Shown here: one piece after another, positions 1 through 8,857 of the stretch
How positions within the stretch are numbered: the first letter of the stretch is position 1
How the letters are laid out: every line of letters begins with the position of its first letter
From: Stenotrophomonas sp. BIO128-Bstrain
GTDB lineage: Bacteria > Pseudomonadota > Gammaproteobacteria > Xanthomonadales > Xanthomonadaceae
Length of the DNA stretch: 64,000 bases
Direction of reading: 5' to 3'
Assembly (NCBI RefSeq): GCF_030128875.1
Contig: NZ_CP124620.1
Span: 3,162,001-3,226,000, forward strand
Made by a program: the position numbers and the translations under genes
Notes under the pieces: generated by a model
The model's input: only the letters and a program-made list of their open reading frames with translations
What the model was told of the DNA's origin: nothing
Databases searched by the model: none

Positions 1-420
1 CACCGTGGCGCCCAGGCGCACGAACCGGGCCGGGCGATAGCGGGTCAGGTGGGCCAGCGTGTCCAGCCGCGCCTCCAGCGCCTGGCCGAAATCGCGGGCG
101 ACCACGACCTGGCCGAACCACGGGCGCTGGTACTGCGCGGCCGCCATCTGCACCCGACCGAAATCGCCTGCGCGGCTGACATGGATGCGGGTGATCGGGC
201 CGGGCGCAGTAGCCAGCTTCTGCATCACGCCCAGTGCGGTCAGCGCGTTGACCGTGGCGGCCGCGAAGCTGAGGTTGCGCTGGTCGAACACTGCCGGCAG
301 CGTGCCCAGCGGCGAAGCCTCGACCAGGCCGACATCACGGCCGGCACGGTCCAGGGCGATGGCCAGGCTGGCACCGACCAGCCCGCCGCCTACGATCACT
401 ACATCATGTCGTTCACTCAT
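1..420 (-). CDS. ubiH: UbiH-type FAD-dependent hydroxylase, N-terminal part
   Basis: The reading frame starts at ATG 420 and runs off the left edge, so about 140 N-terminal residues are visible. The protein opens with a dinucleotide-binding fold, GGGLVG at residues 11-16, followed by an acidic residue ending the second strand (LVEAS), as in FAD monooxygenases. The stretch ITRIHVSRAGDFG matches the ubiquinone hydroxylase family UbiH/UbiF and fits UbiH best. These enzymes hydroxylate the quinone ring during ubiquinone synthesis. The catalytic C-terminal half is outside the window, so UbiH and its paralogues cannot be fully separated. The gene is divergent from the membrane protein at 507. Confidence 0.75.
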   Translation of the reverse strand, partial: MSERHDVVIVGGGLVGASLAIALDRAGRDVGLVEASPLGTLPAVFDQRNLSFAAATVNALTALGVMQKLATAPGPITRIHVSRAGDFGRVQMAAAQYQRPWFGQVVVARDFGQALEARLDTLAHLTRYRPARFVRLGATV

Positions 421-506
421 GCCCGCCATGATAAGGGTTCGGGCGGCGTGCGGCGGGGTGCCGCAGCAGGCGCTAGAATGAATGCCTGCCCCCACCCGTC
501 ACCGCC

Positions 507-1091
507 ATGACCTCCACTGCCCACCGCGCCTTCGTCCTGTCCGTGCTCGTGCTGCTGATGGCGGCCACGCGGGTCAACCATTTCGCGGCGATTCCGGATG
601 CGTCCTGGGCGGTATTCTTCATCGGCGGCTTCTACCTGCGCGCGTGGACCCGCGGGGCGTTTCCGCTGCTGATGGCGGTGGCGGTGCTGGTCGACTGGAT
701 CGTCATCCGCCGCAGCGGCCTGGACTTCTGGCAGCACTACTGCGTGTCACCGGGCTACTGGATGCTGCTGCCGGCCTATTTCGCCATGTGGAGCGGCGGC
801 ATGCTCCTGCGCGCCGGCTATCACGGCGCCAGCTGGGCCGCGCTGGGCAAGGGCGCGCTGCTGCTGGTCGCGGCAGTAGCGGTCTGCCACCTGTTCGCCC
901 AGGGCGGTTTCTACTGGACCAGCGACAACGTCGCCACGCCCACCTTCAGCGGCTGGGCGAAGAACTACGGCGACTGGTTCCTGCCCTACCTGCGTACCGC
1001 CGCGGTCTACGTCGGTCTGGCCGCCGCCCTGCAGCTGGCGACCGAACAGGTCGGCAAGCTGCTGCAGGCGCGCCGCGACGTGCTGCGCTGA
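507..1091 (+). CDS. Small integral membrane protein next to a cobalamin adenosyltransferase
   Basis: A 194-residue protein with about five hydrophobic segments and short loops. The N-terminal run of a membrane helix followed by NHFAAIPDASWAVFFIGGFYL resembles the start of DUF6580-type proteins, some of which are treated as substrate-binding (S) subunits of vitamin transporters; this is a recollection of pattern, not a search result. It ends 18 bases before the PduO-type adenosyltransferase, so the two are probably co-transcribed. A role in cobalamin or corrinoid uptake is an inference from that position only. Confidence 0.65.
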   Translation: MTSTAHRAFVLSVLVLLMAATRVNHFAAIPDASWAVFFIGGFYLRAWTRGAFPLLMAVAVLVDWIVIRRSGLDFWQHYCVSPGYWMLLPAYFAMWSGGMLLRAGYHGASWAALGKGALLLVAAVAVCHLFAQGGFYWTSDNVATPTFSGWAKNYGDWFLPYLRTAAVYVGLAAALQLATEQVGKLLQARRDVLR

Positions 1092-1109
1092 CCGCGGCCG
1101 GAGGCGACC

Positions 1110-1664
1110 GTGGGCAACCGCTTGTCCCGCATCTATACGCGCACCGGTGACGACGGCAGCACCGGCCTGGGCGATGGCAGCCGCGTGGCCAAGGACGACG
1201 CCCGGGTGGCCGCCTACGGCACCGTCGATGAAGCCAACTCGGCGCTGGGCGTGCTGCTTGCGGTGCCGCTGCCGGCCGATGTGCGTACCCTGCTGACGGT
1301 GATCCAGCACCAGCTGTTCGATCTGGGCGGCGAGCTGTGCATCCCCGGCCATGCCGCCATCCACGCCGCCGATATCCAGGCCCTGGAGCAGCAGCTGGAT
1401 CACTACAACGCCGATCTGCCGGTGCTCAAGGAGTTCATCCTGCCCGCCGGTGGCGAAGCCGCCGCGCGCTGCCACCTGGCCCGCACCATCGTGCGCCGCG
1501 CCGAGCGCGAGACCGTCACCCTGGCGCGCCGGGAGACGGTCCGCCCGGAAGCGCTGCATTACCTCAACCGCCTGTCGGACCTGCTGTTCGTGCTTGCGCG
1601 CGTACTGGCCCGTGCCGACGGCCACGGCGAGGTGCTCTGGCGCCACGAGCGCCGCCACGCCTGA
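1110..1664 (+). CDS. Cob(I)alamin adenosyltransferase, PduO type
   Basis: Transfers adenosyl from ATP to the corrin cobalt to make coenzyme B12. The 184-residue protein has the PduO-type N-terminus YTRTGDDGSTGLGDGSRVAKDD (TGDDG phosphate loop), the AYGTVDEANSALG helix, and the C-terminal RRAERETVTL and LNRLSDLLFVLAR motifs. The start is GTG 1110, preceded by GGAGG at a good distance. It lies 18 bases after the membrane protein and may form a two-gene salvage unit with it. Family assignment is firm; whether it acts in salvage or de novo synthesis cannot be told from this window. Confidence 0.93.
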   Translation: MGNRLSRIYTRTGDDGSTGLGDGSRVAKDDARVAAYGTVDEANSALGVLLAVPLPADVRTLLTVIQHQLFDLGGELCIPGHAAIHAADIQALEQQLDHYNADLPVLKEFILPAGGEAAARCHLARTIVRRAERETVTLARRETVRPEALHYLNRLSDLLFVLARVLARADGHGEVLWRHERRHA

Positions 1665-1698
1665 GCGGCCCCGCCGCCCCACCGGATATCCTGCCCGC

Positions 1699-2610
1699 AT
1701 GCTGGTTTTCACCCACCCCGCCTGTCTGCAACACGATCCCGGCCGCGGCCATCCCGAATGCCCGGCGCGCCTGCAGGGGGTACTTGATGCGCTGAAGGCG
1801 GCCTATCCGGACCAGCTGGACTGGCGCGAAGCACCGCCCGCCAAGCTCGGCGAGCTGGCCCGGGTCCACGACAGCGAACTGATCGACCTGGTGCTCAAGC
1901 CGCAGACCGAGCCGTTGCGCCTGATCGACATGGACACCATGACCTCGCCCGGCTCGGCCAGCGCGGCCCTGCATGCAGCCGGTGCCGGCGTCGCCGCCGT
2001 GGATGCGGTGATGCTCGGCGACGACCCGGTCGCCTTCTGCGCGGTGCGCCCGCCCGGCCACCACGCCAGCGCCAGCACCGCCATGGGCTTCTGTCTGTTC
2101 AACAACATCGCCATCGCCGCGGCCTACGCGCGTGACCGCTATGGGCTGGAGCGGATCGCCATCGTCGATTTCGATGTGCACCACGGCAACGGCACCCAGG
2201 ACATCTTCATCGCCGATCCCGGCGTGGCCTACTACAGCACCCACCAGGCCGGGCTGTTCCCCAACTCCGGCCTGCGCCGCGACCGCGGGGCCGGCAACCT
2301 GATGAACATCCTGCTGCCGCCGGGCAGCGGCGGCTTCCGCTTCCGCAACACCTGGGCCGACGAGATGCTGCCGGCCATCGATGATTTCCGCCCGCAACTG
2401 CTGCTGATCTCGGCCGGCTTCGATGCGCACATGCGCGATCCGCAGGCCGACCTGATGCTGGAAACCGAGGATTTCGCCTGGATCACCACCGAGCTGCGCG
2501 GCCTGGCCCGGCGCCACGGGGCCGGCCGGATCGTCTCCATGCTCGAGGGCGGTTACGACCTGCAGGCCCTGGCCGAGTGCAGCGTGGCCCACGTCGGCCA
2601 GCTGCGCTGA
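1699..2610 (+). CDS. Histone deacetylase family amidohydrolase
   Basis: A 303-residue zinc-dependent deacetylase of the arginase/deacetylase superfamily. The catalytic motifs are intact: RPPGHH at 117-122 (the paired catalytic histidines), DVHHGNGT at 159-166 (metal Asp and His) and GFDAH at 240-244 (second metal Asp). Bacterial members act on acetylated polyamines or small acetyl-amides, and acetoin-utilisation-like proteins belong here as well. The substrate is not evident. An open frame continues upstream to 1351, but similarity starts at ATG 1699 (MLVFTHPAC), so that start is used. It lies 34 bases after the adenosyltransferase. Confidence 0.9.
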   Translation: MLVFTHPACLQHDPGRGHPECPARLQGVLDALKAAYPDQLDWREAPPAKLGELARVHDSELIDLVLKPQTEPLRLIDMDTMTSPGSASAALHAAGAGVAAVDAVMLGDDPVAFCAVRPPGHHASASTAMGFCLFNNIAIAAAYARDRYGLERIAIVDFDVHHGNGTQDIFIADPGVAYYSTHQAGLFPNSGLRRDRGAGNLMNILLPPGSGGFRFRNTWADEMLPAIDDFRPQLLLISAGFDAHMRDPQADLMLETEDFAWITTELRGLARRHGAGRIVSMLEGGYDLQALAECSVAHVGQLR

Positions 2611-2726
2611 GCCGCGCGGGGCCGCCCGGCGAATGAACCCGGCCCCCTGCCTGGGCCGGACCTTCATTGCCCCTATGCAAGGGATGGGGCAAGCTACGAT
2701 CCGTTTTCGTCCGAATCCGATACCGC

Positions 2727-5180
2727 GTGCGCCGAGCCCTCCGCCTGCTGCCCCTCCCCCTCAGTATCGCCATCTGCCTGCCGGCCCTGGCCGACGACAA
2801 GCCGGTGAACTGGGGCCTGTGCCCGGTGACCGACGTGCTGCCCGTGTTCGACGACGCGCCCAAGGCCGACAAAGCCGCGGCCGCGACGCGTGACCAGCAG
2901 CCGACGGACATCGAAGGCGACCAACTGACCGGTACCTCCGTGGTGCCCAACTACCAGGGCAATGTCGCGCTCAAACGCGGCGACCAGTTCCTGGGCACCG
3001 ACAACCTGAGCTTCGATACCGAAAGCGGCAACTACATCGCCGAGGGCAATGTCCGTTACCAGGACTCCTCGATCCGGATGAAGGCCCGTCGCGCCGAGGG
3101 CAACCAGGAAAGCGACACCCACAAGATCAGCGATATCCAGTATCAGCTGGTGTCCCGCCGCGGCAATGGTGGCGCCGAGTCGATCGACCTGCAGGGTGCG
3201 GTCGGCCAGATGCACCGCTCCACCTACACCACCTGCGATCCCTCGCAGCCGGTATGGAAGCTGTCGGCACCGCAGATCGAGGTCGATAACGACGCCGGTT
3301 TCGGCACCGCACGCAACGCGGTGCTGCGGATCGGCAAGGTGCCGATCCTGTGGGCGCCCTACTTCAAGTTCCCGATCGATGATCGTCGCCAGACCGGCCT
3401 CCTCTATCCGCAGGTGGGCCTGTCCGGGCGCAACGGCTTCGATTACACCCAGCCGATCTATCTGAACCTGGCGCCGAACTTCGACGACACCCTGATGCCG
3501 CGCTACATGAGCAAGCGCGGTTTCATGCTCGACAACGAATTCCGCTACCTCTACGACGGTGGCCGCGGCGAACTGCTGACCGCCTACCTGCCCAACGACA
3601 AGCTGCGCGACAAGGATCGCGGCCGCGTGGAGTTCAGCGGGTACCACAACATCAACGCCAACTGGCAGGCCCGTGCCAGCCTGGCCTGGGTCAGCGATGA
3701 GCGCTATCTGGAGGATTTCTCCAACCGGCTGCTCGGCGTGACCACCTCCAACCTGCAGAGCCAGATCGGCATCTACGGCACCGGCGAGAACTGGACCGGC
3801 GGCCTGATGGCCGATTACTGGCAGCTCACCGATTACACCCTGACCGAAGCGTCCCTGCCCTACGCCCGCCAGCCGCGCCTGTTCGTCAACTGGGACAAGC
3901 CGCTGCTGCCCTGGCTGGAAACCGGCGTGTACGCCGAAGCCGTCAACTTCACGCACCTGGATGTGCATGAGAAGTTCGGCGCCGACCAGGAGTACGAGCG
4001 CACCGGCGTGTCACGCAGCATGGACGGCGGTTCGCGCCTGGACGTGAAGCCGTATGTGTCCATGCCCTTCAGTGGCGCGGCCTGGTACGTCACCCCGACC
4101 CTGGCCTACCGCTACACCGGGTACGACCTGGAGCGCGGCCTGGCCGACGACATCCGCCGGCAGAACCTGATCGCCGCCGGTATCGATCCGGCCACCGCCA
4201 CCCCGGACCAGCTGCGCGGCAATACCTCGCCAAGCCGCAGCCTGCCGATCGGCACCATCGACGCCGGCCTGTTCTTCGATCGCGAGACCAAAATCGGCGA
4301 TACCCGCTTCCTGCATACCCTGGAACCGCGCCTGTTCTACCTGCGCACGCCGTACCGCGACCAGAGCGATCTGCCGGTGTTCGATACGCGTGACTTCACC
4401 TTCAGCTGGGGCCAGCTGTTCCGCGATTCGCGCTATTCCGGCGCCGATCGGCAGAACGATGCCAACCAGCTGACCATGGCGGTGAGCACCCGCTTCATCG
4501 ACCAGGACACCGGCAAAGAGCGCTTCTCGGGCAGCATCGGCCAGATCCTGTACTTCGATGATTCGCGGGTCACGCTCAACAGCAGTGAAACCCCGGTCGA
4601 GCAGGGCAAGTCGGCCTGGATCGCCGATACGAACTACATGATCAACGACCGCTGGACGCTGGGCGCCACCTACCAGTGGGACCCCAAGTACAAGCGTGAG
4701 GACCTGGCCAGCGTGCGCGCGCGCTACCTGATGTCCAACGACGGCATCGTCAATCTGACCTACCGCAGCCGTCTGAATCCGCAGGCCTCGACCACGGCGA
4801 CCCGCCGTGACCGGACCCTGCTGGAGCAGGCCGACCTGTCCTTCCTGTACCCGCTCAATGAGCGCTGGAGCCTGGTCGGCCGCTATTACTACTCCATCCA
4901 GGACCGCGCCCCGCTGGAAATCATCGGCGGTGTGCAGTGGGACAGCTGCTGCCTCGCCGTTCGCGCCATTGCCCGCCGCTACGTGCGCAACCGCGAGGGT
5001 GAACTCAACAACTCCTTCCAGATCGAGTTCGTGCTCAAGGGCCTGAGCTCCATCGGCCAGAACACGGACCGCACCTTGCGCCGTGCTATTCTCGGGTACT
5101 ACCGAGACGACCTCTATCTGGTGCCGCCCAGCAACACCGGTGCAGCCCGCGACGACTACGATCCGAATCAGATCCCATGA
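2727..5180 (+). CDS. lptD: LPS-assembly outer membrane protein LptD
   Basis: Inserts lipopolysaccharide into the outer leaflet of the outer membrane together with LptE. About 817 residues: a signal peptide (ending near LPALA-DD), an OstA-like periplasmic domain (roughly 70-190) and a long C-terminal beta-barrel. Cysteines are placed as in E. coli LptD, where two disulfides join N- and C-terminal pairs: one at about 32 (LCPVTD), one in CDPSQP, and an adjacent pair in SCCLAV near the end. GTG 2727 gives a compact signal peptide; an in-frame ATG at 2667 would add 20 residues and is less likely. The stop overlaps the surA start by four bases (ATGA). Confidence 0.95.
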   Translation: MRRALRLLPLPLSIAICLPALADDKPVNWGLCPVTDVLPVFDDAPKADKAAAATRDQQPTDIEGDQLTGTSVVPNYQGNVALKRGDQFLGTDNLSFDTESGNYIAEGNVRYQDSSIRMKARRAEGNQESDTHKISDIQYQLVSRRGNGGAESIDLQGAVGQMHRSTYTTCDPSQPVWKLSAPQIEVDNDAGFGTARNAVLRIGKVPILWAPYFKFPIDDRRQTGLLYPQVGLSGRNGFDYTQPIYLNLAPNFDDTLMPRYMSKRGFMLDNEFRYLYDGGRGELLTAYLPNDKLRDKDRGRVEFSGYHNINANWQARASLAWVSDERYLEDFSNRLLGVTTSNLQSQIGIYGTGENWTGGLMADYWQLTDYTLTEASLPYARQPRLFVNWDKPLLPWLETGVYAEAVNFTHLDVHEKFGADQEYERTGVSRSMDGGSRLDVKPYVSMPFSGAAWYVTPTLAYRYTGYDLERGLADDIRRQNLIAAGIDPATATPDQLRGNTSPSRSLPIGTIDAGLFFDRETKIGDTRFLHTLEPRLFYLRTPYRDQSDLPVFDTRDFTFSWGQLFRDSRYSGADRQNDANQLTMAVSTRFIDQDTGKERFSGSIGQILYFDDSRVTLNSSETPVEQGKSAWIADTNYMINDRWTLGATYQWDPKYKREDLASVRARYLMSNDGIVNLTYRSRLNPQASTTATRRDRTLLEQADLSFLYPLNERWSLVGRYYYSIQDRAPLEIIGGVQWDSCCLAVRAIARRYVRNREGELNNSFQIEFVLKGLSSIGQNTDRTLRRAILGYYRDDLYLVPPSNTGAARDDYDPNQIP

Positions 5181-6523
5181 CCAAGACCCTTCCCGTACTC
5201 CTCGCCTCCCTGCTGGCGGTCTCCTCCGCGACGGCCCCGTTGCAGGTGCTGGCCCAGCAGAGTCAGCCGCTGGACCGCATCGCGGCGATCGTCGATGAGG
5301 ACGTCGTGCTGCAGAGCGAACTGGACCGTGCCGTCCAGAACATCAAGGCGCAGTACGCCGGTCGCGAAAACCAGCTGCCGCCCGATGATGTGCTCAGCCG
5401 CCAGGTGCTGGAGCGTCTGGTCCTGGTCAAGCTGCAGGTGGCGCGTGCCGAGAGCAGCGGCATCAAGGTCAGCGACCAGGAACTGAACCAGGCCATCAAC
5501 GCCATCGCCCAGCAGAACGGCTCCACCCTGGATGCCCTGCGCCAGCGTCTGGCCAGCGACGGTCTGGATTTCAACGATTTCCGCAATTCGGTGCGTGACG
5601 AGATCACTGTCCAGCGCCTGCGCCAGAGCTTCGCGCAGAGCCGCATCACCGTCAGCGAAGGCGAAGTGGACGGCGCGCTCAAGCAGCAGGCCACCGTGGG
5701 CACCCAGTATCACCTGGCCCACATCCTGATCGGCCTGCCCGAAGGTGCCACCGCCGAGCAGATCACCACCGGCCAGAAGAAGGCCGATGGCGTCAAGGCA
5801 CTGCTGGACAAGGGTGAGATCGACTTCAACGCCGCGGCGGTCCGTTATTCGGACAGCCCGAACGCGCTGGAAGGCGGCGACCTGGGCTGGCGTTCGCTGG
5901 ATGAGATCCCCAATGCCTTCGCGCAGATGATGAAGGAAATGAAGACCGGCGACGTGGTCGGTCCGCTGCGTGGCCCCAGCGGCTTCCAGCTGCTGAAGCT
6001 GGTGGAGGTGCGTGATGCCAGCGCGGCCGCCGCCGGCGGTCACACCATCACCGAGTACCACGCCCGTCACATCCTGGTCCGCATCACCGACCAGCAGGAC
6101 AACGCGGCGGCCAAGGCCAAGATCGACACGCTGCGCGCCCGCATCGCCGGTGGCGCCGAGTTCGACGCGGTCGCCAAGGAATCCTCGGAAGACAACAACA
6201 GCAAGGGCCAGGGCGGCGATCTGGGCTGGTTCCCGGTCGATGCATTCGGCCCGGACTTCGGCAAGCAGGTCGAAGGCGTGGCCGACGGCGGCGTGAGCCA
6301 GCCGTTCCGCACCGATGCCGGCTGGCATATCGTCCAGCGCGTTGCCACGCGCCAGACCGATGCCACCACCGACAACCAGCGTGCCCAGATCCGTGAAACG
6401 ATCGGCCGTCGCAAGCTGGAGGAAGAGTACAACCGCTTCCTGCAGGAACTGCGTGGCGAAGCCTACGTGGACATGCGCGGCTATGCGCCGGGTGCCGCGG
6501 CGACCACGCCGCCGCAGTCCTGA
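5177..6523 (+). CDS. surA: Periplasmic chaperone and peptidyl-prolyl isomerase SurA
   Basis: Escorts unfolded outer-membrane proteins, including LptD, through the periplasm. The 448-residue protein has a signal peptide (ending near VLA-QQ), a SurA N-terminal domain (PLDRIAAIVDEDVVLQSEL), and two PpiC parvulin domains at roughly 172-275 and 290-390, each with the ARHILV/AHILIG entry strand and a GGDLGW motif. Length is near the E. coli protein (428). The start overlaps the lptD stop, so translation is probably coupled; pdxA follows after 3 bases. Confidence 0.96.
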   Translation: MTKTLPVLLASLLAVSSATAPLQVLAQQSQPLDRIAAIVDEDVVLQSELDRAVQNIKAQYAGRENQLPPDDVLSRQVLERLVLVKLQVARAESSGIKVSDQELNQAINAIAQQNGSTLDALRQRLASDGLDFNDFRNSVRDEITVQRLRQSFAQSRITVSEGEVDGALKQQATVGTQYHLAHILIGLPEGATAEQITTGQKKADGVKALLDKGEIDFNAAAVRYSDSPNALEGGDLGWRSLDEIPNAFAQMMKEMKTGDVVGPLRGPSGFQLLKLVEVRDASAAAAGGHTITEYHARHILVRITDQQDNAAAKAKIDTLRARIAGGAEFDAVAKESSEDNNSKGQGGDLGWFPVDAFGPDFGKQVEGVADGGVSQPFRTDAGWHIVQRVATRQTDATTDNQRAQIRETIGRRKLEEEYNRFLQELRGEAYVDMRGYAPGAAATTPPQS

Positions 6524-6526
6524 ACC

Positions 6527-7507
6527 ATGCTCCCGCAGCTCGCGCTGGTACCGGGCGAGCCGGCGGGGATCGGCCCGGAGCTCTGCCTCCGCCTGATCCA
6601 GCAGCCGCGCGCCGATTGCCGGCTGCTGGCCTTCGCCGACCCGGATACCCTGCACGCCGCCGCCGCGGCGCTGTCGCTGCCGCTGCAGCTCCTGCCTGAA
6701 GACGCGATCGCCCGCCAGCCGGGCGATCTGCCCTTGCGGGTGGTGCCCAATGCAGTGCCATCCCGTTTCGGCACCCCCGACCCGGCCAATGCCGGCGCGG
6801 TGATCGGCGCCCTGCGCCAGGCCGGCCAGGCTTGCCTGACCGGTGAGCTGGCGGGCGTGGTCACTGGCCCGGTGCACAAGGCGGTCATCAATGAAGGCGG
6901 CATCGCCTACAGCGGCACCACCGAACTGCTGGCCGACCAGGCCCGCACCCCGGTGGTGATGATGCTGGCCAACGAGATCGTGCGGGTCGCCCTGGCGACC
7001 ACCCACCTGCCGCTGCGCTCGGTCGCCGATGCGATCACCGCCGAGGGCCTGGCCCTGACCCTGCAGATCGTCCACGACGCCCTGCAGCGCGATTTCGGCC
7101 TGGCCTCGCCGCGCATCGCCGTGCTCGGGCTCAACCCGCATGCCGGCGAAGACGGCCATCTGGGCCGCGAAGAGCTGGACCTGATCATCCCGCTGCTGGA
7201 GCGCCTGCGCGCCCGGGGCATGGACCTGGTCGGCCCGCTGCCGGCCGATACCGCGTTCCTGCCGGCCAAGCTGGCCGGTTTCGACACGGTGCTTGCCATG
7301 TACCACGACCAGGGCCTGCCGGTGCTCAAGTACAGCGGCTTCGAGCAGGCCGTCAACATCACCCTGGGCCTGCCCTACCCGCGCGTCGCGGTCGACCACG
7401 GCACCGCCCTGGACCTGGCCGGCCGCGGCATCGCCGACCCCTCCAGCCTCCTCGCTGCCACCGCGCTGTGTGCCCGGCTGGCGCGCCAACGTACACTGGT
7501 GCCATGA
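6527..7507 (+). CDS. pdxA: 4-hydroxythreonine-4-phosphate dehydrogenase
   Basis: Oxidises 4-phosphohydroxy-L-threonine in the DXP-dependent pathway to pyridoxal phosphate. 326 residues, the usual length. It shows the N-terminal PGEPAGIGPEL motif and the three metal-histidine segments ATTHLPLRS, LGLNPHAGEDG and MYHDQGLPVLKY. The position between surA and rsmA is conserved across many gammaproteobacteria. The stop overlaps the start of rsmA by four bases. Confidence 0.96.
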   Translation: MLPQLALVPGEPAGIGPELCLRLIQQPRADCRLLAFADPDTLHAAAAALSLPLQLLPEDAIARQPGDLPLRVVPNAVPSRFGTPDPANAGAVIGALRQAGQACLTGELAGVVTGPVHKAVINEGGIAYSGTTELLADQARTPVVMMLANEIVRVALATTHLPLRSVADAITAEGLALTLQIVHDALQRDFGLASPRIAVLGLNPHAGEDGHLGREELDLIIPLLERLRARGMDLVGPLPADTAFLPAKLAGFDTVLAMYHDQGLPVLKYSGFEQAVNITLGLPYPRVAVDHGTALDLAGRGIADPSSLLAATALCARLARQRTLVP

Positions 7508-8340
7508 CTTCTTCGTATTCCTCCTCCGGCGCGCCCGGTTTCTCCGGCCCCGCCAAGAAGCAGCTCGGCCAGCACTTCCTCGCCGACCGCAGCTACATCG
7601 ACAAGATCGTCCTGGCGGTCAACCCGAAGGACGGCGACCGCCTGGTCGAAATCGGCCCCGGCCAGGGCGCCATCACCCTGCCACTGCTGCGCCGCCACCC
7701 GAAACTGACCGTGATCGAGTTCGATCGCGACCTGGTCGGGCCGCTGGCCGCCGCCGCCGAACCGCTGGGTGAGATGACCATCATCCACCGCGACGTGCTG
7801 CAGGTGGATTTCACCGAGCTGGCCGCCGGTAGTCCGATCCGCCTGGTCGGCAACCTGCCCTACAACATCTCCTCGCCGATCCTGTTCCATGCGCTGGACC
7901 ACGCGGCGGTGATCACCGACATGCACTTCATGCTGCAGAAGGAAGTGGTCGACCGCATGGCCGCCGATCCGGGCAGCAAGGTCTACGGCCGGCTGAGCGT
8001 GATGCTGCAGGCGTTCTGCAAGGTGACCTCGCTGTTCGTGGTGCCGCCGGGTGCGTTCCGGCCGCCGCCGAAGGTCGATTCGGCCGTGGTGCGGCTGGTC
8101 CCGCGCGATCCGGCCACGGTCGGCATCCTGGACCGCAAGCGATTTGCCCACGTGGTCAAGGCCGCCTTCGGGCAGCGCCGCAAGACGCTGCGCAATGCAC
8201 TGCAGAACGTATGCACGCCCGAGCAGTTCGAAGCAGCCGGGGTGCGCAGCGATGCCCGTGCCGAGCAGCTGGACGTGGCGCAGTTCATCGCGCTGGCGAA
8301 CGTGCCGTACACCGACGTTGACGACGCCGCGCAGGGATGA
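7504..8340 (+). CDS. rsmA: 16S rRNA dimethyladenosine transferase (KsgA)
   Basis: Dimethylates two adjacent adenosines in the 3' terminal hairpin of 16S rRNA, a checkpoint in small-subunit assembly. 278 residues with KKQLGQHFLAD near the N-terminus, the SAM motif EIGPGQGAITLP, and the catalytic NLPYNISSPIL. ATG 7504 overlaps the pdxA stop, which supports this start over an upstream in-frame extension to 7468. Followed by apaG after 120 bases. Confidence 0.96.
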   Translation: MTSSYSSSGAPGFSGPAKKQLGQHFLADRSYIDKIVLAVNPKDGDRLVEIGPGQGAITLPLLRRHPKLTVIEFDRDLVGPLAAAAEPLGEMTIIHRDVLQVDFTELAAGSPIRLVGNLPYNISSPILFHALDHAAVITDMHFMLQKEVVDRMAADPGSKVYGRLSVMLQAFCKVTSLFVVPPGAFRPPPKVDSAVVRLVPRDPATVGILDRKRFAHVVKAAFGQRRKTLRNALQNVCTPEQFEAAGVRSDARAEQLDVAQFIALANVPYTDVDDAAQG

Positions 8341-8460
8341 GCGCCTCGCCCGCGGCCCCCGGGCGCCGCGCGCACGTGGAACCGCCTGACCTTCATGACG
8401 GGGCGCTGCCAGCCGGGCAGCACTCATCTCATCGTGCACAACTTTTACTACACTGCCTGC

Positions 8461-8844
8461 ATGAACGACGCTGCAAATTACGCGATCTCCGTCGAGGTCG
8501 CCCCCCGCTTCCTCGATGACCAGTCCACGCCGGAGGACGGGCGCTACGCGTTCGCCTACACGATCCGCATCCTCAACCAGGGGCACGTCGCCGCACGCCT
8601 GGTGGCCCGCCACTGGCGGATCACCGATGCCAATGGCCGCACCGAGCGGGTCGACGGCGACGGGGTGATCGGCGAGCAGCCGCGGCTGCGCCCCGGTGAA
8701 GACTTCCGTTACACCTCCGGTGTCATGCTGGAGACCGAGCACGGCACGATGCAGGGGCACTACGACATGGTGGCCGATGATGGCACCGAGTTCGCCGCCC
8801 CCATCGCGCCGTTCGTCCTGACCGTTCCGCGCACACTGCACTGA
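8461..8844 (+). CDS. apaG: ApaG-domain protein
   Basis: A 127-residue, all-beta protein of the ApaG family (also called CO2+/Mg2+ efflux protein in older annotations; function unsettled). Typical features are [16 protein letters not shown] at the start, [11 protein letters not shown], and the [10 protein letters not shown] and [10 protein letters not shown] strands. ATG 8461 gives the family length; an in-frame ATG at 8395 would add 22 residues lacking similarity. It sits 13 bases before apaH, as in E. coli. Confidence 0.93.
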   Translation: MNDAANYAISVEVAPRFLDDQSTPEDGRYAFAYTIRILNQGHVAARLVARHWRITDANGRTERVDGDGVIGEQPRLRPGEDFRYTSGVMLETEHGTMQGHYDMVADDGTEFAAPIAPFVLTVPRTLH

Positions 8845-8857
8845 TGGAGGCGCACGC

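Noticed and set aside
5168..7489. Long minus-strand open frame opposite surA and pdxA
   Set aside because: It spans two well-supported genes on the other strand and has shadow-type composition.
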